A stretch of 64,000 bases of DNA from Skermania sp. ID1734 (lineage in GTDB: Bacteria; Actinomycetota; Actinomycetes; Mycobacteriales; Mycobacteriaceae), in contig NZ_VLIY01000003.1 in assembly GCF_007489285.1 (NCBI RefSeq), forward strand, positions 62,001 to 126,000. The letters run 5' to 3'. Under the pieces are notes generated by a model that was given only the letters and a program-made list of their open reading frames with translations, was not told the origin of the DNA and searched no databases. This document shows positions 9,198-16,892 of the stretch, piece by piece; positions within the stretch are counted from its first letter, which is position 1; each line of letters opens with the position of its first letter. The position numbers were made by a program, and so were the translations under genes.

Positions 9198-10328
9198 ATG
9201 GCCGCGCTGGAATCGGTGCAGCGTCTCGATTTCAGTACGCGCTCGCACGTGCGTGACGTCGAGGTGGTTCGGCGCGAATTCGGCGCCCGGGCGCCCGTGC
9301 TGGTGGAGACGGTGCGGCTGCGTCGCAAGTCCGTCGTGAAATTCCCGGACGGCCAGCGCCGACTGTTCACCGACGACGCCCTGCAGCAGGCGACCCCGAC
9401 TGTGGTTGCGCGGCACAGGGCTCGACGGTTGGCCGGGCGGATGGTGCACGACATCACCTGTTCGGTCGGTGCGGAACTCGACGCGCTGGTACCGGTGTGC
9501 CCAACCGTGCTGGGCAGTGACCTCGACCCGGTGCGCCTGGCCATGGCGGCCTACAACGTGCCCGGGGCCGCTCTGGCCCGGGCCGACGCCTTGACACCAT
9601 GCAGCCGGAATACGGTGGTGCTCGCAGACCCTGGCCGCCGGGCCGACGGCAAACGGACCCACGATCCGAATCGGCTGCAGCCGCCGTTGCCGGCCCTGCT
9701 GGACACCTACTGCGGGCGCGACCTCGTGGTGAAATGCGCACCGGGCCTTGATTTTGGTGCGTTGGACTGGTCCGGCGAGATCGAGGTCGTCTCCCTCGAC
9801 GGCGGCGTGCGCGAAGCGTGCCTGTGGTCGGCGGGGTTGTCCGAGAATGTGCGTCGTCGTGCGACCATGCTGAGTTCCGCCGGCCGCGCCACCACGCTCA
9901 CTGACGCCGATCCGGACGACATTCCGATTCGCGAACCGGGGGAGTGGATTATCGACCCGGACGGGGCGGTCGTGCGAGCAAGTCTGGTGCGCCACTACGC
10001 CGCTCGGCACGGGCTGTGGCAGCTCGACCCGCGAATCGCCTATGTGACCGGGAATGCGGTCCCGGCGGGTGTCCGCGGTTTTCGCGTGCTGGCCCGGCTC
10101 AAGTTCGCCGAGAAGGCGCTGTGCCAAGAGCTGAGTCGACTCGACGCGGGCACGCTGGAGATCCTGGTGCGTGGCGTCGACGTGGATCCCGACGCACTGC
10201 GAAAACGGTTGAAGCTGCGGGGAACTCGCCCCTATGCGCTCGTGGTCACCAGAATCGGCGATGCCGCAACGGTGTTCGTCTGCGAGCCCGGAGCCCAAAA
10301 CCCCGGATCACAAAACCCCTGTGCGTGA
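9198..10328 (+). CDS. THUMP-like / SAM-dependent methyltransferase family protein
   Basis: A 376-residue protein in the position of Rv3037c, which I recall annotated as a class I methyltransferase with a THUMP-like domain. DITCSVGAELDAL and GSDLDPVRLAMAAYNVP form the SAM-binding region, VLADPGRRADGKR is a DPPY-like region, and the C-terminal domain ends GTRPYALVVTRIG. In-frame sequence upstream of this first ATG (SYRFDVADVEYLTSSAG) looks like real N-terminal protein. The true start is therefore probably upstream, perhaps CTG at 9144 overlapping the previous stop as CTGA. The last codons (Pro-Cys-Ala-stop) lie in a palindrome shared with nirD. Confidence 0.82.
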   Translation: MAALESVQRLDFSTRSHVRDVEVVRREFGARAPVLVETVRLRRKSVVKFPDGQRRLFTDDALQQATPTVVARHRARRLAGRMVHDITCSVGAELDALVPVCPTVLGSDLDPVRLAMAAYNVPGAALARADALTPCSRNTVVLADPGRRADGKRTHDPNRLQPPLPALLDTYCGRDLVVKCAPGLDFGALDWSGEIEVVSLDGGVREACLWSAGLSENVRRRATMLSSAGRATTLTDADPDDIPIREPGEWIIDPDGAVVRASLVRHYAARHGLWQLDPRIAYVTGNAVPAGVRGFRVLARLKFAEKALCQELSRLDAGTLEILVRGVDVDPDALRKRLKLRGTRPYALVVTRIGDAATVFVCEPGAQNPGSQNPCA

Positions 10329-10365
10329 TTTTTCACCGCCCGCGGTGAACATTCACGCACAGGGG
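10316..10365. terminator. Long palindrome carrying the stop codons of two convergent genes
   Basis: The left arm CCCCTGTGCGTGA (10316-10328) pairs with 10353-10365, and the inner arm TTCACCGC (10332-10339) pairs with 10342-10349. The TGA of the THUMP-like gene is in the left arm and the stop of nirD is in the right arm, so both proteins end Pro-Cys-Ala. A near-identical element lies after ilvC. It probably acts as a bidirectional terminator. Confidence 0.85.
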
Positions 10366-10694
10366 GTGCTGGCCGGGGCCAGCGCTACCTCGATCCGTCC
10401 GTCGACAACCCTGGTTGGATATACCCGGACCGGCGCGACGCCGGCCGTCGTACAAGCACCGGTGTTCAGCGCGAACGAATACTGGTGCAGCGGACAGATC
10501 ACCACCGAGCTGTCTACCTGCCCGTCAGCCAAGGGCCCACCCCGATGCGGACAGACGGCATCGACCCCGCGCGCCGTGCCGTCGCCGAGCAGAAACACCG
10601 CGACCTGGCGGCCGTCCACCGTGTAGGTGCGGCCTTCGCCCGGCGTGAGGTCGGTGACCGGCCCGAGGTCGATGTAGGCGTCCACGCTGGTCAT
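10353..10694 (-). CDS. nirD: Nitrite reductase [NAD(P)H] small subunit NirD
   Basis: A 113-residue Rieske-like protein, the small subunit of cytoplasmic assimilatory NAD(P)H nitrite reductase. The fold keeps the CPHRGG and CPLHQYSF pair (C-x-H ... C-x2-H spacing), so a [2Fe-2S] centre may be bound, unlike enteric NirD, which I recall lacks these ligands. ATG at 10694 overlaps the nirB stop as ATGA, giving a nirBD operon. Its stop codon lies inside the palindrome shared with the convergent gene. In M. tuberculosis nirBD is elsewhere (Rv0252-Rv0253, from memory), so the locus placement differs here. Confidence 0.92.
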   Translation of the reverse strand: MTSVDAYIDLGPVTDLTPGEGRTYTVDGRQVAVFLLGDGTARGVDAVCPHRGGPLADGQVDSSVVICPLHQYSFALNTGACTTAGVAPVRVYPTRVVDGRIEVALAPASTPCA

Positions 10695-13165
10695 CGCACC
10701 GGCACCTGCGGGAACGGCAAAAGCGGCAGGGCCGAGGAGAACTGGGCCGCCGAACGCGGGGCCGTGCGGTCGAGCCACGGGTCGCGGTAACCGTCGACGG
10801 CGATCTGCATGCGCTCGTCCAGGCCGGCACACAGCCCGTCGGCATCCTCGATGAGCAGTTCGCGCAGTCTGTCGAGCCCGACGCGGGGCACGAAATCGTA
10901 GGTGCGTTCGAGCCACTTCGCGTTCTCGCGGTAGTACTGGATGAACCGACTCGCCAGGGTCAGCACCATCGCGGTGCCGTCGACCGTGGCCAGCAGGTCG
11001 CCCTTACGGACGTGCGCACCGGCGGCACCGCCAACGTAGACCTCCCAGCGATCCGCTCCCACCGAAACCACGCCGAAGTCCTTGCACAACGCTTCCGAAC
11101 AGTTGCGCGGGCAGCCGGCAACGGCCAGTTTCAGTTTCGCGGGAGTCTCGAGACCCTGGAAGCGTTCTTCGATCGCGATGCCCAAGGACGTGGAGTCGCC
11201 GAGGCCGTAGCGGCAGAAGTCGCTGCCCACACAGGTTTTCACGGTCCGGAAACTCTTGCCGTAGGCGAAACCCGACGGCATGCCGAGGTCGCCCCATACC
11301 TTGGGCAGGTCTTCCTTCTTGATGCCCAACAGGTCGATGCGTTGGCCGCCAGTCACTTTCACCAGCGGCACGCCGTACCGGTCGGCGACATCGGCGATGC
11401 GGCGCAACTGATCCGGCGTGGTCACCCCGCCCTTCATTTGCGGTACCACCGAAAACGTGCCGTCCCGTTGGATGTTCGCGTGCACGCGGTCGTTGATAAA
11501 CAGCGCGCCCTGCTCCTGCACCCAGTCCGGACCCCACACCACGCGTAGCAACGAAGCCAACGGCATCTTGGCGGTCGCGTCCTCGCCGGCAGGCGCCAAC
11601 TGTGCGAAAAGCTCCGAGACAGAACGTATCCCGCGCTCACGCACGGCTGATATCAACTCGGCCTTGGTCATCGGAATACACGGCACATACCAGTCGGCGG
11701 TCGGGTCGACGGCGCCGCCGCCAGCACATCCGACGATCTCCTTGACCAACGATTTACAAGAGCCGCAACCCTTTCCGGCGCGAGTGGTGGCCATGACGTC
11801 GGCGACCGTCGAGGCTCCGTTGCGGACGCAGGCCACGATGTCACCCTTGGACACCCCGTTGCAGTTGCATACCTGGGTCTCGTCCGGCAGGTCCGCGGCA
11901 CTGGCCGTCGCGCCATCGCCCGACACATCGAAGAGCACGCTGATTCGCTGCTCCGGCAGCGCCACCTTGTCGACGAACAGCTGCGTCAACAACGCCGCCT
12001 TGCTGACGTCGCCGAGCAGCATCGCCCCGATGAGAGTGTTGTCGCGTACCACCATGCTCTTGTAGACGCCGGTGCCCGGCTCGTAGATCTGCAGGAACTC
12101 GTCGTCGGGGTGCTCGGGGCCTTTGACGCCCATGGCGGCGACGTCGATGCCGGCGACCTTGAGTTTGGTTGCCGTGCGTGAACCACGGTAGCGCGCTTGC
12201 GGATTCGTGCCCGTGAGATTGTCGGCCAGGATGGCGGCCTGTTCCCACACCGGCGCCACGAGACCGTAGACCTCGCCGCGATGCTGGGCGCATTCACCTA
12301 CCGCGTAGATTGCGCTCTCGTCCTCGCAGCGCATCTGGTCGTCGACGACGATGCCTCGTTCGACGACAAGCCCACCAGCCCTGGCGAATTCGGTGTTGGG
12401 CCGGATCCCGGCGGTCACCACGATCATGTCGGCCGCCAACGTGCGGCCGTCGGCGAACTCCACACCGGTGACCCGCCTGCGCGCGTCCCGCAGTACCGCG
12501 CTGGTGCGAGTGCCGGTGTGCACCCCGATGCCGAGCTGCTCGATCTTGGTGCGCAGCACGTGTCCACCGCGCTCGTCGAGTTGCTGATTCATCAGGTGGG
12601 TGGGCGAGTGCACAACGTCCACCGACAAGCCTTGGGTCCGTAGGCCGTACGCCGCCTCGAGCCCGAGCAGCCCGCCACCGATCACCACTGCGGCGACATC
12701 ATCACAGGATTCGGCCATCTGCAGCATGCCGTTGGTGTCGGCGATAGTGCGAAACCCGAACACACCGCGGCCCAGCCGACCGTCGGACTCGCGCAGCCCG
12801 TCCATGTTGGGAAAGAAAGTGTTGCTGCCGGTGGCCACCACGAGCAGGTCGTATTCGACGACGCGGCCGCTCTCGCAGGTGACTGTCTTGGCAAAACGAT
12901 CCAGCCGCATCGCACGATCGCCCGCGTAGAGAGTCACCCCGTTTTCGCGGTACCAGCTCATCGGATTGATCAGCAGGTCGTCGTCCTCGAGGCCCGACGC
13001 GCCGGAAAGAACGTGCGACAACATGATCCGGTTGTAGTTGCCGTAGGGTTCGTCGCCGATCATGGTGATCGCGAACATGTCACCGCCACCGCGCGCCAGA
13101 ATCTCCTCCACGGCACGGGCACCCGCCATGCCGTTTCCGACGACGAGCAGTCTCGTGGGTGTCAT
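10691..13165 (-). CDS. nirB: Nitrite reductase [NAD(P)H] large subunit NirB
   Basis: An 824-residue siroheme nitrite reductase that reduces nitrite to ammonium in the cytoplasm. The order of domains is an FAD/NAD-binding module (VVGNGMAGARAVEEIL at the N-terminus; VVIGGGLLGLEAAYGL ~155), a BFD-type [2Fe-2S] domain (CNCNGVSKGDIV ... GCGSCK), and a siroheme/[4Fe-4S] domain with TCVGSDFCRYG and AGCPRNCSEALCKDFG supplying four cysteines. Length is usual for the family. nirD follows with a 4-nt overlap. The 79-nt gap upstream has no GlnR or other site I can name with confidence. Confidence 0.95.
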   Translation of the reverse strand: MTPTRLLVVGNGMAGARAVEEILARGGGDMFAITMIGDEPYGNYNRIMLSHVLSGASGLEDDDLLINPMSWYRENGVTLYAGDRAMRLDRFAKTVTCESGRVVEYDLLVVATGSNTFFPNMDGLRESDGRLGRGVFGFRTIADTNGMLQMAESCDDVAAVVIGGGLLGLEAAYGLRTQGLSVDVVHSPTHLMNQQLDERGGHVLRTKIEQLGIGVHTGTRTSAVLRDARRRVTGVEFADGRTLAADMIVVTAGIRPNTEFARAGGLVVERGIVVDDQMRCEDESAIYAVGECAQHRGEVYGLVAPVWEQAAILADNLTGTNPQARYRGSRTATKLKVAGIDVAAMGVKGPEHPDDEFLQIYEPGTGVYKSMVVRDNTLIGAMLLGDVSKAALLTQLFVDKVALPEQRISVLFDVSGDGATASAADLPDETQVCNCNGVSKGDIVACVRNGASTVADVMATTRAGKGCGSCKSLVKEIVGCAGGGAVDPTADWYVPCIPMTKAELISAVRERGIRSVSELFAQLAPAGEDATAKMPLASLLRVVWGPDWVQEQGALFINDRVHANIQRDGTFSVVPQMKGGVTTPDQLRRIADVADRYGVPLVKVTGGQRIDLLGIKKEDLPKVWGDLGMPSGFAYGKSFRTVKTCVGSDFCRYGLGDSTSLGIAIEERFQGLETPAKLKLAVAGCPRNCSEALCKDFGVVSVGADRWEVYVGGAAGAHVRKGDLLATVDGTAMVLTLASRFIQYYRENAKWLERTYDFVPRVGLDRLRELLIEDADGLCAGLDERMQIAVDGYRDPWLDRTAPRSAAQFSSALPLLPFPQVPVR

Positions 13166-13244
13166 GCCGTTCAGCGTCCGATCAACCGGTGACGGGACTG
13201 CTGCCGCAATGTTACGGGCACATAATCTTTAGCTCAGTCGCGGC

Positions 13245-14570
13245 TTATTTGAAGGTGAAGAGCTCGCCGATCAGCGTAGTGACCACGACTTCGCCCCTGG
13301 GGCCGATCGCGGTCCCGATGGTGGTGCCGCGCGCATCCGGCAGCACGTCGCTGTCCAACGTCTTGCCAGTCGCGGTGTCGAAGGTCAACAGTGCCAGACC
13401 GTCGTCGTCGTTAGCGCCGGCCCGAACCACGGTGTAGCCGGTGTTTCCCGACGTCTGCACGGGAACTCCGCGCTGCACCAGATCATCACGCTCCCAAGCG
13501 ACTTCGACGCTGTCGCCGCGGTCGCGCAGCGCAATCAGGTGGCCGTCGCGGCCGCCGCCCGGAATGATCAGGCCGTCACTGGACACCGACGAATTGCTCA
13601 ACGGCACGTAGCCGAGATTGTGCGTCCACTTTGTCCGGCCGTCTTTGGTGTCCATGGCGATGAGCAGGCCGGTGTTGTCGGTGATGTAGACGGTGTGGCC
13701 GTCGGCAGACAGGGCGGGCGCCGTCGCCGGGCCGTTGGTCAGGTTGTCGGCGCTCCAGTCCTGGCGGATCTGCGGCGGGTTCGTGCTTTTGTCGTAGCGC
13801 AGCGCAACCAGCGACGCCACCTTTGCGCCGGGGCGCCACAGCGTCACGTAGAACTTGCCGGTGGCCGGGTCGATCGCCGTAGCCTTCGCTACCGGACAAC
13901 CGGCGCCGCCCACGAAGCAGTCGGTGATGCCCTGATCGTTCGGCGGCAGCGGAGTGTTCGGCTGCGCCAGGAAGTCCGGTCGGCCCAGCAGCGCGAAGGG
14001 CGGCACTTCCTGGTGGCCGGTTTGCCGACTGACGACGTCGATCTGCCCGAGTTGGGTGACGTAGAGAACGTTTCCGTCGCCGGTGAAGTGCGCGGAGATC
14101 GGTGTGCCCAGTACCGGCGTATGCCAGCGCGGTTGGCCGACTTCGTTGTAGGAGTCCAGCGAGCCGTTCTGCCCCAGATACGCGTTGGCATCGCCGTCGA
14201 TGAGCGGCGTCGCCGCCGCGACGCCGGGGGTCAGCCGGTCACAGAAACGCTTGCGGCCGTTGTCCATTTGGAACGAAAACAGGTTGCACCCGGCCTGCAC
14301 GTTCGATGTCACAAAGACTTGGCCGTTGTCGGCGATGGTGGCGTTGGCCTGTACGGTGCCGCCGATCGGACGCATCCACGCGAGCGCGAGTGATCGCGAC
14401 CCCGTTTCCGTGCTGGTGTTGCTGTTGCGCGCGTCGCCGTTGGCCGCGGGCCAACCGCTGGCGACAACCTCGTCGACCTGGCGCTCGGGCGCCCCACAAG
14501 CACCGATCAACAGACAGAGGATTGCGACGAACGCCGCCGACGTGATTCGACCGATGGTGCAGCGCCGCAA
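13245..14570 (-). CDS. PQQ-like beta-propeller lipoprotein
   Basis: A 441-residue secreted lipoprotein, positional orthologue of Rv3035. A signal peptide with lipobox LLIGAC places the lipidated cysteine near residue 25. The rest is built of repeated blades with motifs such as GHTVYITDNTGLLIAMDTKDGRTKW, typical of PQQ/BamB-like beta-propellers. No catalytic residues of quinoprotein dehydrogenases were identified, so binding or scaffold function at the outer face of the membrane is likely. It faces away from the acyltransferase gene. Confidence 0.87.
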   Translation of the reverse strand: MRRCTIGRITSAAFVAILCLLIGACGAPERQVDEVVASGWPAANGDARNSNTSTETGSRSLALAWMRPIGGTVQANATIADNGQVFVTSNVQAGCNLFSFQMDNGRKRFCDRLTPGVAAATPLIDGDANAYLGQNGSLDSYNEVGQPRWHTPVLGTPISAHFTGDGNVLYVTQLGQIDVVSRQTGHQEVPPFALLGRPDFLAQPNTPLPPNDQGITDCFVGGAGCPVAKATAIDPATGKFYVTLWRPGAKVASLVALRYDKSTNPPQIRQDWSADNLTNGPATAPALSADGHTVYITDNTGLLIAMDTKDGRTKWTHNLGYVPLSNSSVSSDGLIIPGGGRDGHLIALRDRGDSVEVAWERDDLVQRGVPVQTSGNTGYTVVRAGANDDDGLALLTFDTATGKTLDSDVLPDARGTTIGTAIGPRGEVVVTTLIGELFTFK

Positions 14571-14740
14571 GGGTGACCTTCCTCCTTGTTGGTGACCGTC
14601 CTAGGTGGTGACCGCCCGACTCGATGATCACTGCGACGAGACTATCCCGGCCGCCGGAGCGCTCTCCTACCGGCGAGCCGGGAGGTCGGCCGCGAAAGTA
14701 GGATCTGCCGTGACGCCGGGATTCGATGGGAGAACGATCA

Positions 14741-15478
14741 GTGACGAGCATGTGGAATGCGCCGCTGCGTTCGCGGTGGCGCGGATCGCGGCGTTCCGAC
14801 AGCGAGCAGGCGAAGTTCCTGACCATGGCTTCACTGCGATGGGTGCTGGCCAACAAGGCGTACACCCCGTGGTATCTGGTGCGCTACTACCGGTTGTTCC
14901 GTTTCAAGCTGGCCAACCCGCACATCGTGCTGCGCGGCATGGTGTTTCTGGGCCGCGACGTGGAGATTCACGCTACGCCCGAACTTGCACGCATGGAGAT
15001 CGGCCGCTGGGTGCACATCGGCGACGGCAACGCCCTGCGCTGTCACGAGGGATCCCTGCGCATCGGCGACAAGGTGGTATTCGGCAAGGACAACGTCGTC
15101 AACACCTACCTCGACATCGAATTCGGCGAGTCCGCTCTGATTGCCGACTGGTGCTACATCTGCGATTTCGACCACAAGATGGACGACATCAACATGCCGA
15201 TCAAGGATCAGGGCATCGTGAAGTCGCCGGTGCGGATCGGCCCGGACACCTGGATCGCCACCAAGGTCACCGTGCTGCGCGAGACCCGTGTCGGTCGCGG
15301 CTGCGTGCTGGGCGCGCACGCCGTGGTAAAGGGCGACATCCCGGACTACAGCATCGCGGTCGGCGCCCCCGCACGGGTGGTGAAGAACCGCAAGCAGGCT
15401 TGGGAGGCCGGCGCGGAGGAGCGGGCGAAATACATTGCGGCGCTGGAGGACATCGAGCGCAAAAAAGCCGCCCGCTGA
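14741..15478 (+). CDS. Left-handed beta-helix acyltransferase
   Basis: A 245-residue hexapeptide-repeat acetyl/acyltransferase, positional orthologue of Rv3034c. A 60-residue N-terminal region is followed by a beta-helix with repeats such as IGRWVHIGDGNALRC, IGPDTWIATKVTVL and GRGCVLGAHAVVKG, ending in YSIAVGAPARVVKNR. It is the proposed acyltransferase of methylglucose lipopolysaccharide synthesis and faces the glucan operon. GTG at 14741 is chosen because GGGAG lies 8-12 nt upstream and VTSMW fits the orthologous start; ATG at 14726 is an alternative. The stop codon is the loop of a perfect hairpin that is then repeated. Confidence 0.85.
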   Translation: MTSMWNAPLRSRWRGSRRSDSEQAKFLTMASLRWVLANKAYTPWYLVRYYRLFRFKLANPHIVLRGMVFLGRDVEIHATPELARMEIGRWVHIGDGNALRCHEGSLRIGDKVVFGKDNVVNTYLDIEFGESALIADWCYICDFDHKMDDINMPIKDQGIVKSPVRIGPDTWIATKVTVLRETRVGRGCVLGAHAVVKGDIPDYSIAVGAPARVVKNRKQAWEAGAEERAKYIAALEDIERKKAAR

Positions 15479-15538
15479 GCGGGCACATCCAACACCGCCC
15501 GCTGAGCGGGCTACATCCAACACCGCCCGCTGAGCGGT
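15470..15538. repeat. 27-28-bp tandem repeat spanning the acyltransferase stop codon
   Basis: Units start at 15470, 15497 and 15525. Each contains GCCCGC-TGA-GCGG; in the first two the stem closes perfectly as GCCCGC/GCGGGC with TGA, the stop codon of the first copy, as the 3-nt loop. The linker is ACATCCAACACC. The third unit is cut short and runs into the next palindrome. Confidence 0.92.
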
Positions 15539-15600
15539 TTCGCGTCTCTTTCCGACGGCTCGCGTCCCGGGCACGGGCCGCGAAGTGCGCAGTCGAGACG
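15539..15600. terminator. Nested palindrome between convergent genes
   Basis: GCGTCTC is matched by GAGACGC about 50 nt later, enclosing TCGCG...CGCGA with a CCCGGGCACGGG centre. It shares TTCGCGT-, CGCGTCCCG- and GCGAA-blocks with the elements at 41228-41284 and 42310-42366. It lies between the acyltransferase and the glycosyltransferase, which converge, and probably terminates both. Confidence 0.6.
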
Positions 15601-15605
15601 CGAAC

Positions 15606-16892
15606 TCAGTTGCCGGTGTCCCGTTCGGGCAGTGGTCGCTCGATGATGTCCGGCCGACCCAGCGGGTGCCGCACCCGACGCTTGGCGCCCTGATACACCT
15701 GCACAGTCTCGGTGGCCACGACGTGCCAGTCGAAGTCCGCAGTTAGCCGTGCGCGCGCGGCGATGGCCCGCTGTTGTGCGGCGTCCGGATCGTCGAGCAG
15801 CTCGCGCACGGCGGACGTCAGACCCGCGACGTCGCCCGGCTGGAACGACAGGCCGGTAACCCCGTCGACGACGGCCTCGCCGAGCCCGCCGGCGGTCGAG
15901 GCGATCAACGGCGTGCCCGCGGCCGCGGCCTCAAGCGCGATGATGCCGAAGGGTTCGTAGCGACTGGGCAGCACGATCGCGTCGGCGCCGTGCAGCCAGC
16001 CGAGCAGTTCGTCGTGACCGAGCTTGCCCAGGAATTGCACAGACCGGGTAACGCGGTGCTGCCGGACGAGTTTCTGCAGCCAGTCGTACTGGGTGCCCTC
16101 ACCCGCGATGGCCAGCGTGGTGCCGGGGTGGCTGCGTCGGATCCGCGGCAGTGCCGCGATCGCGTCCTGAATGCCTTTCTCGTACTCGAGCCTGCCGACA
16201 TAGAGCAGCGTCGCCGGCCCGTTGCGCGGTCCGCGCTCGCGAAAGCGCCAGGTGGACACGTCGATTCCGTTGCGGATGACGGTGACGGGTGCGAGTTCCG
16301 GACCGAAGAGACGGGTGACCTCGTCCTTCATCGATCCACAGCAGGTGATCAGCGCGTCGGCCTCGTTGGCCAGCCACCATTCGACGGAATGCACCTGCCG
16401 GTTGATCTTTCCGGACACCCACCCGCTGTGCCGGCCGGCTTCGGTGGCGTGAATCGTCGCCACCAGCGGGACGTCGTAGTGCTCGGCCAGGGTGATGGCA
16501 GGGTGGGCGACGAGCCAGTCGTGGGCGTGCACGACGTCGGGCTCCCAGCCTTCCCCGACACCCGGCTTGGCCAGCGCCAGTCCCGCGCGGACCATGGCAT
16601 GCCCCATCGCCAACGTCCAGGCCATCATGTCCTCGCCGAAGATGAGGTGCGGCGGGTCCTCGGCAACAGCGACCACGAGGACGCCGTCGGCAATGTGAGT
16701 GACGGTGGGGTGACTCACCGCATCGGTACCCGACGGGCGTCGGGACAACACCACCACTTCGTGTCCGGCCGCCGCCAGTTCGGTGGCCAAGTGATGCACG
16801 TGCCGTCCCAGCCCGCCGACCACCACCGGCGGGTATTCCCAGGACACCACGAGAATCTTCAGTCGGCCGCTGCCCGTGGGCTTGGCTCTCAT
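15606..16892 (-). CDS. GT4-family alpha-glucan glycosyltransferase
   Basis: A 428-residue GT-B glycosyltransferase, positional orthologue of Rv3032, the alpha-1,4-glucosyltransferase linked to methylglucose lipopolysaccharide and capsular glucan. Features are the N-terminal PPVVVGGLGRHVHHLA acceptor loop, HAHDWLVA, the sugar-nucleotide region LLYVGRLEYEKG, and the EX7E-type motif PSRYEPFGIIALEAAAAGTP. It is cytoplasmic. ATG at 16892 overlaps the GH57 stop by one base (TGATG), which excludes the longer open frame upstream. It is the last gene of a three-gene operon. Confidence 0.93.
   Translation of the reverse strand: MRAKPTGSGRLKILVVSWEYPPVVVGGLGRHVHHLATELAAAGHEVVVLSRRPSGTDAVSHPTVTHIADGVLVVAVAEDPPHLIFGEDMMAWTLAMGHAMVRAGLALAKPGVGEGWEPDVVHAHDWLVAHPAITLAEHYDVPLVATIHATEAGRHSGWVSGKINRQVHSVEWWLANEADALITCCGSMKDEVTRLFGPELAPVTVIRNGIDVSTWRFRERGPRNGPATLLYVGRLEYEKGIQDAIAALPRIRRSHPGTTLAIAGEGTQYDWLQKLVRQHRVTRSVQFLGKLGHDELLGWLHGADAIVLPSRYEPFGIIALEAAAAGTPLIASTAGGLGEAVVDGVTGLSFQPGDVAGLTSAVRELLDDPDAAQQRAIAARARLTADFDWHVVATETVQVYQGAKRRVRHPLGRPDIIERPLPERDTGN

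Noticed and set aside
13166-13244. GlnR box in the nirBD promoter
   Set aside because: Only a weak half-site (GTAAC) is visible; the second half does not match.
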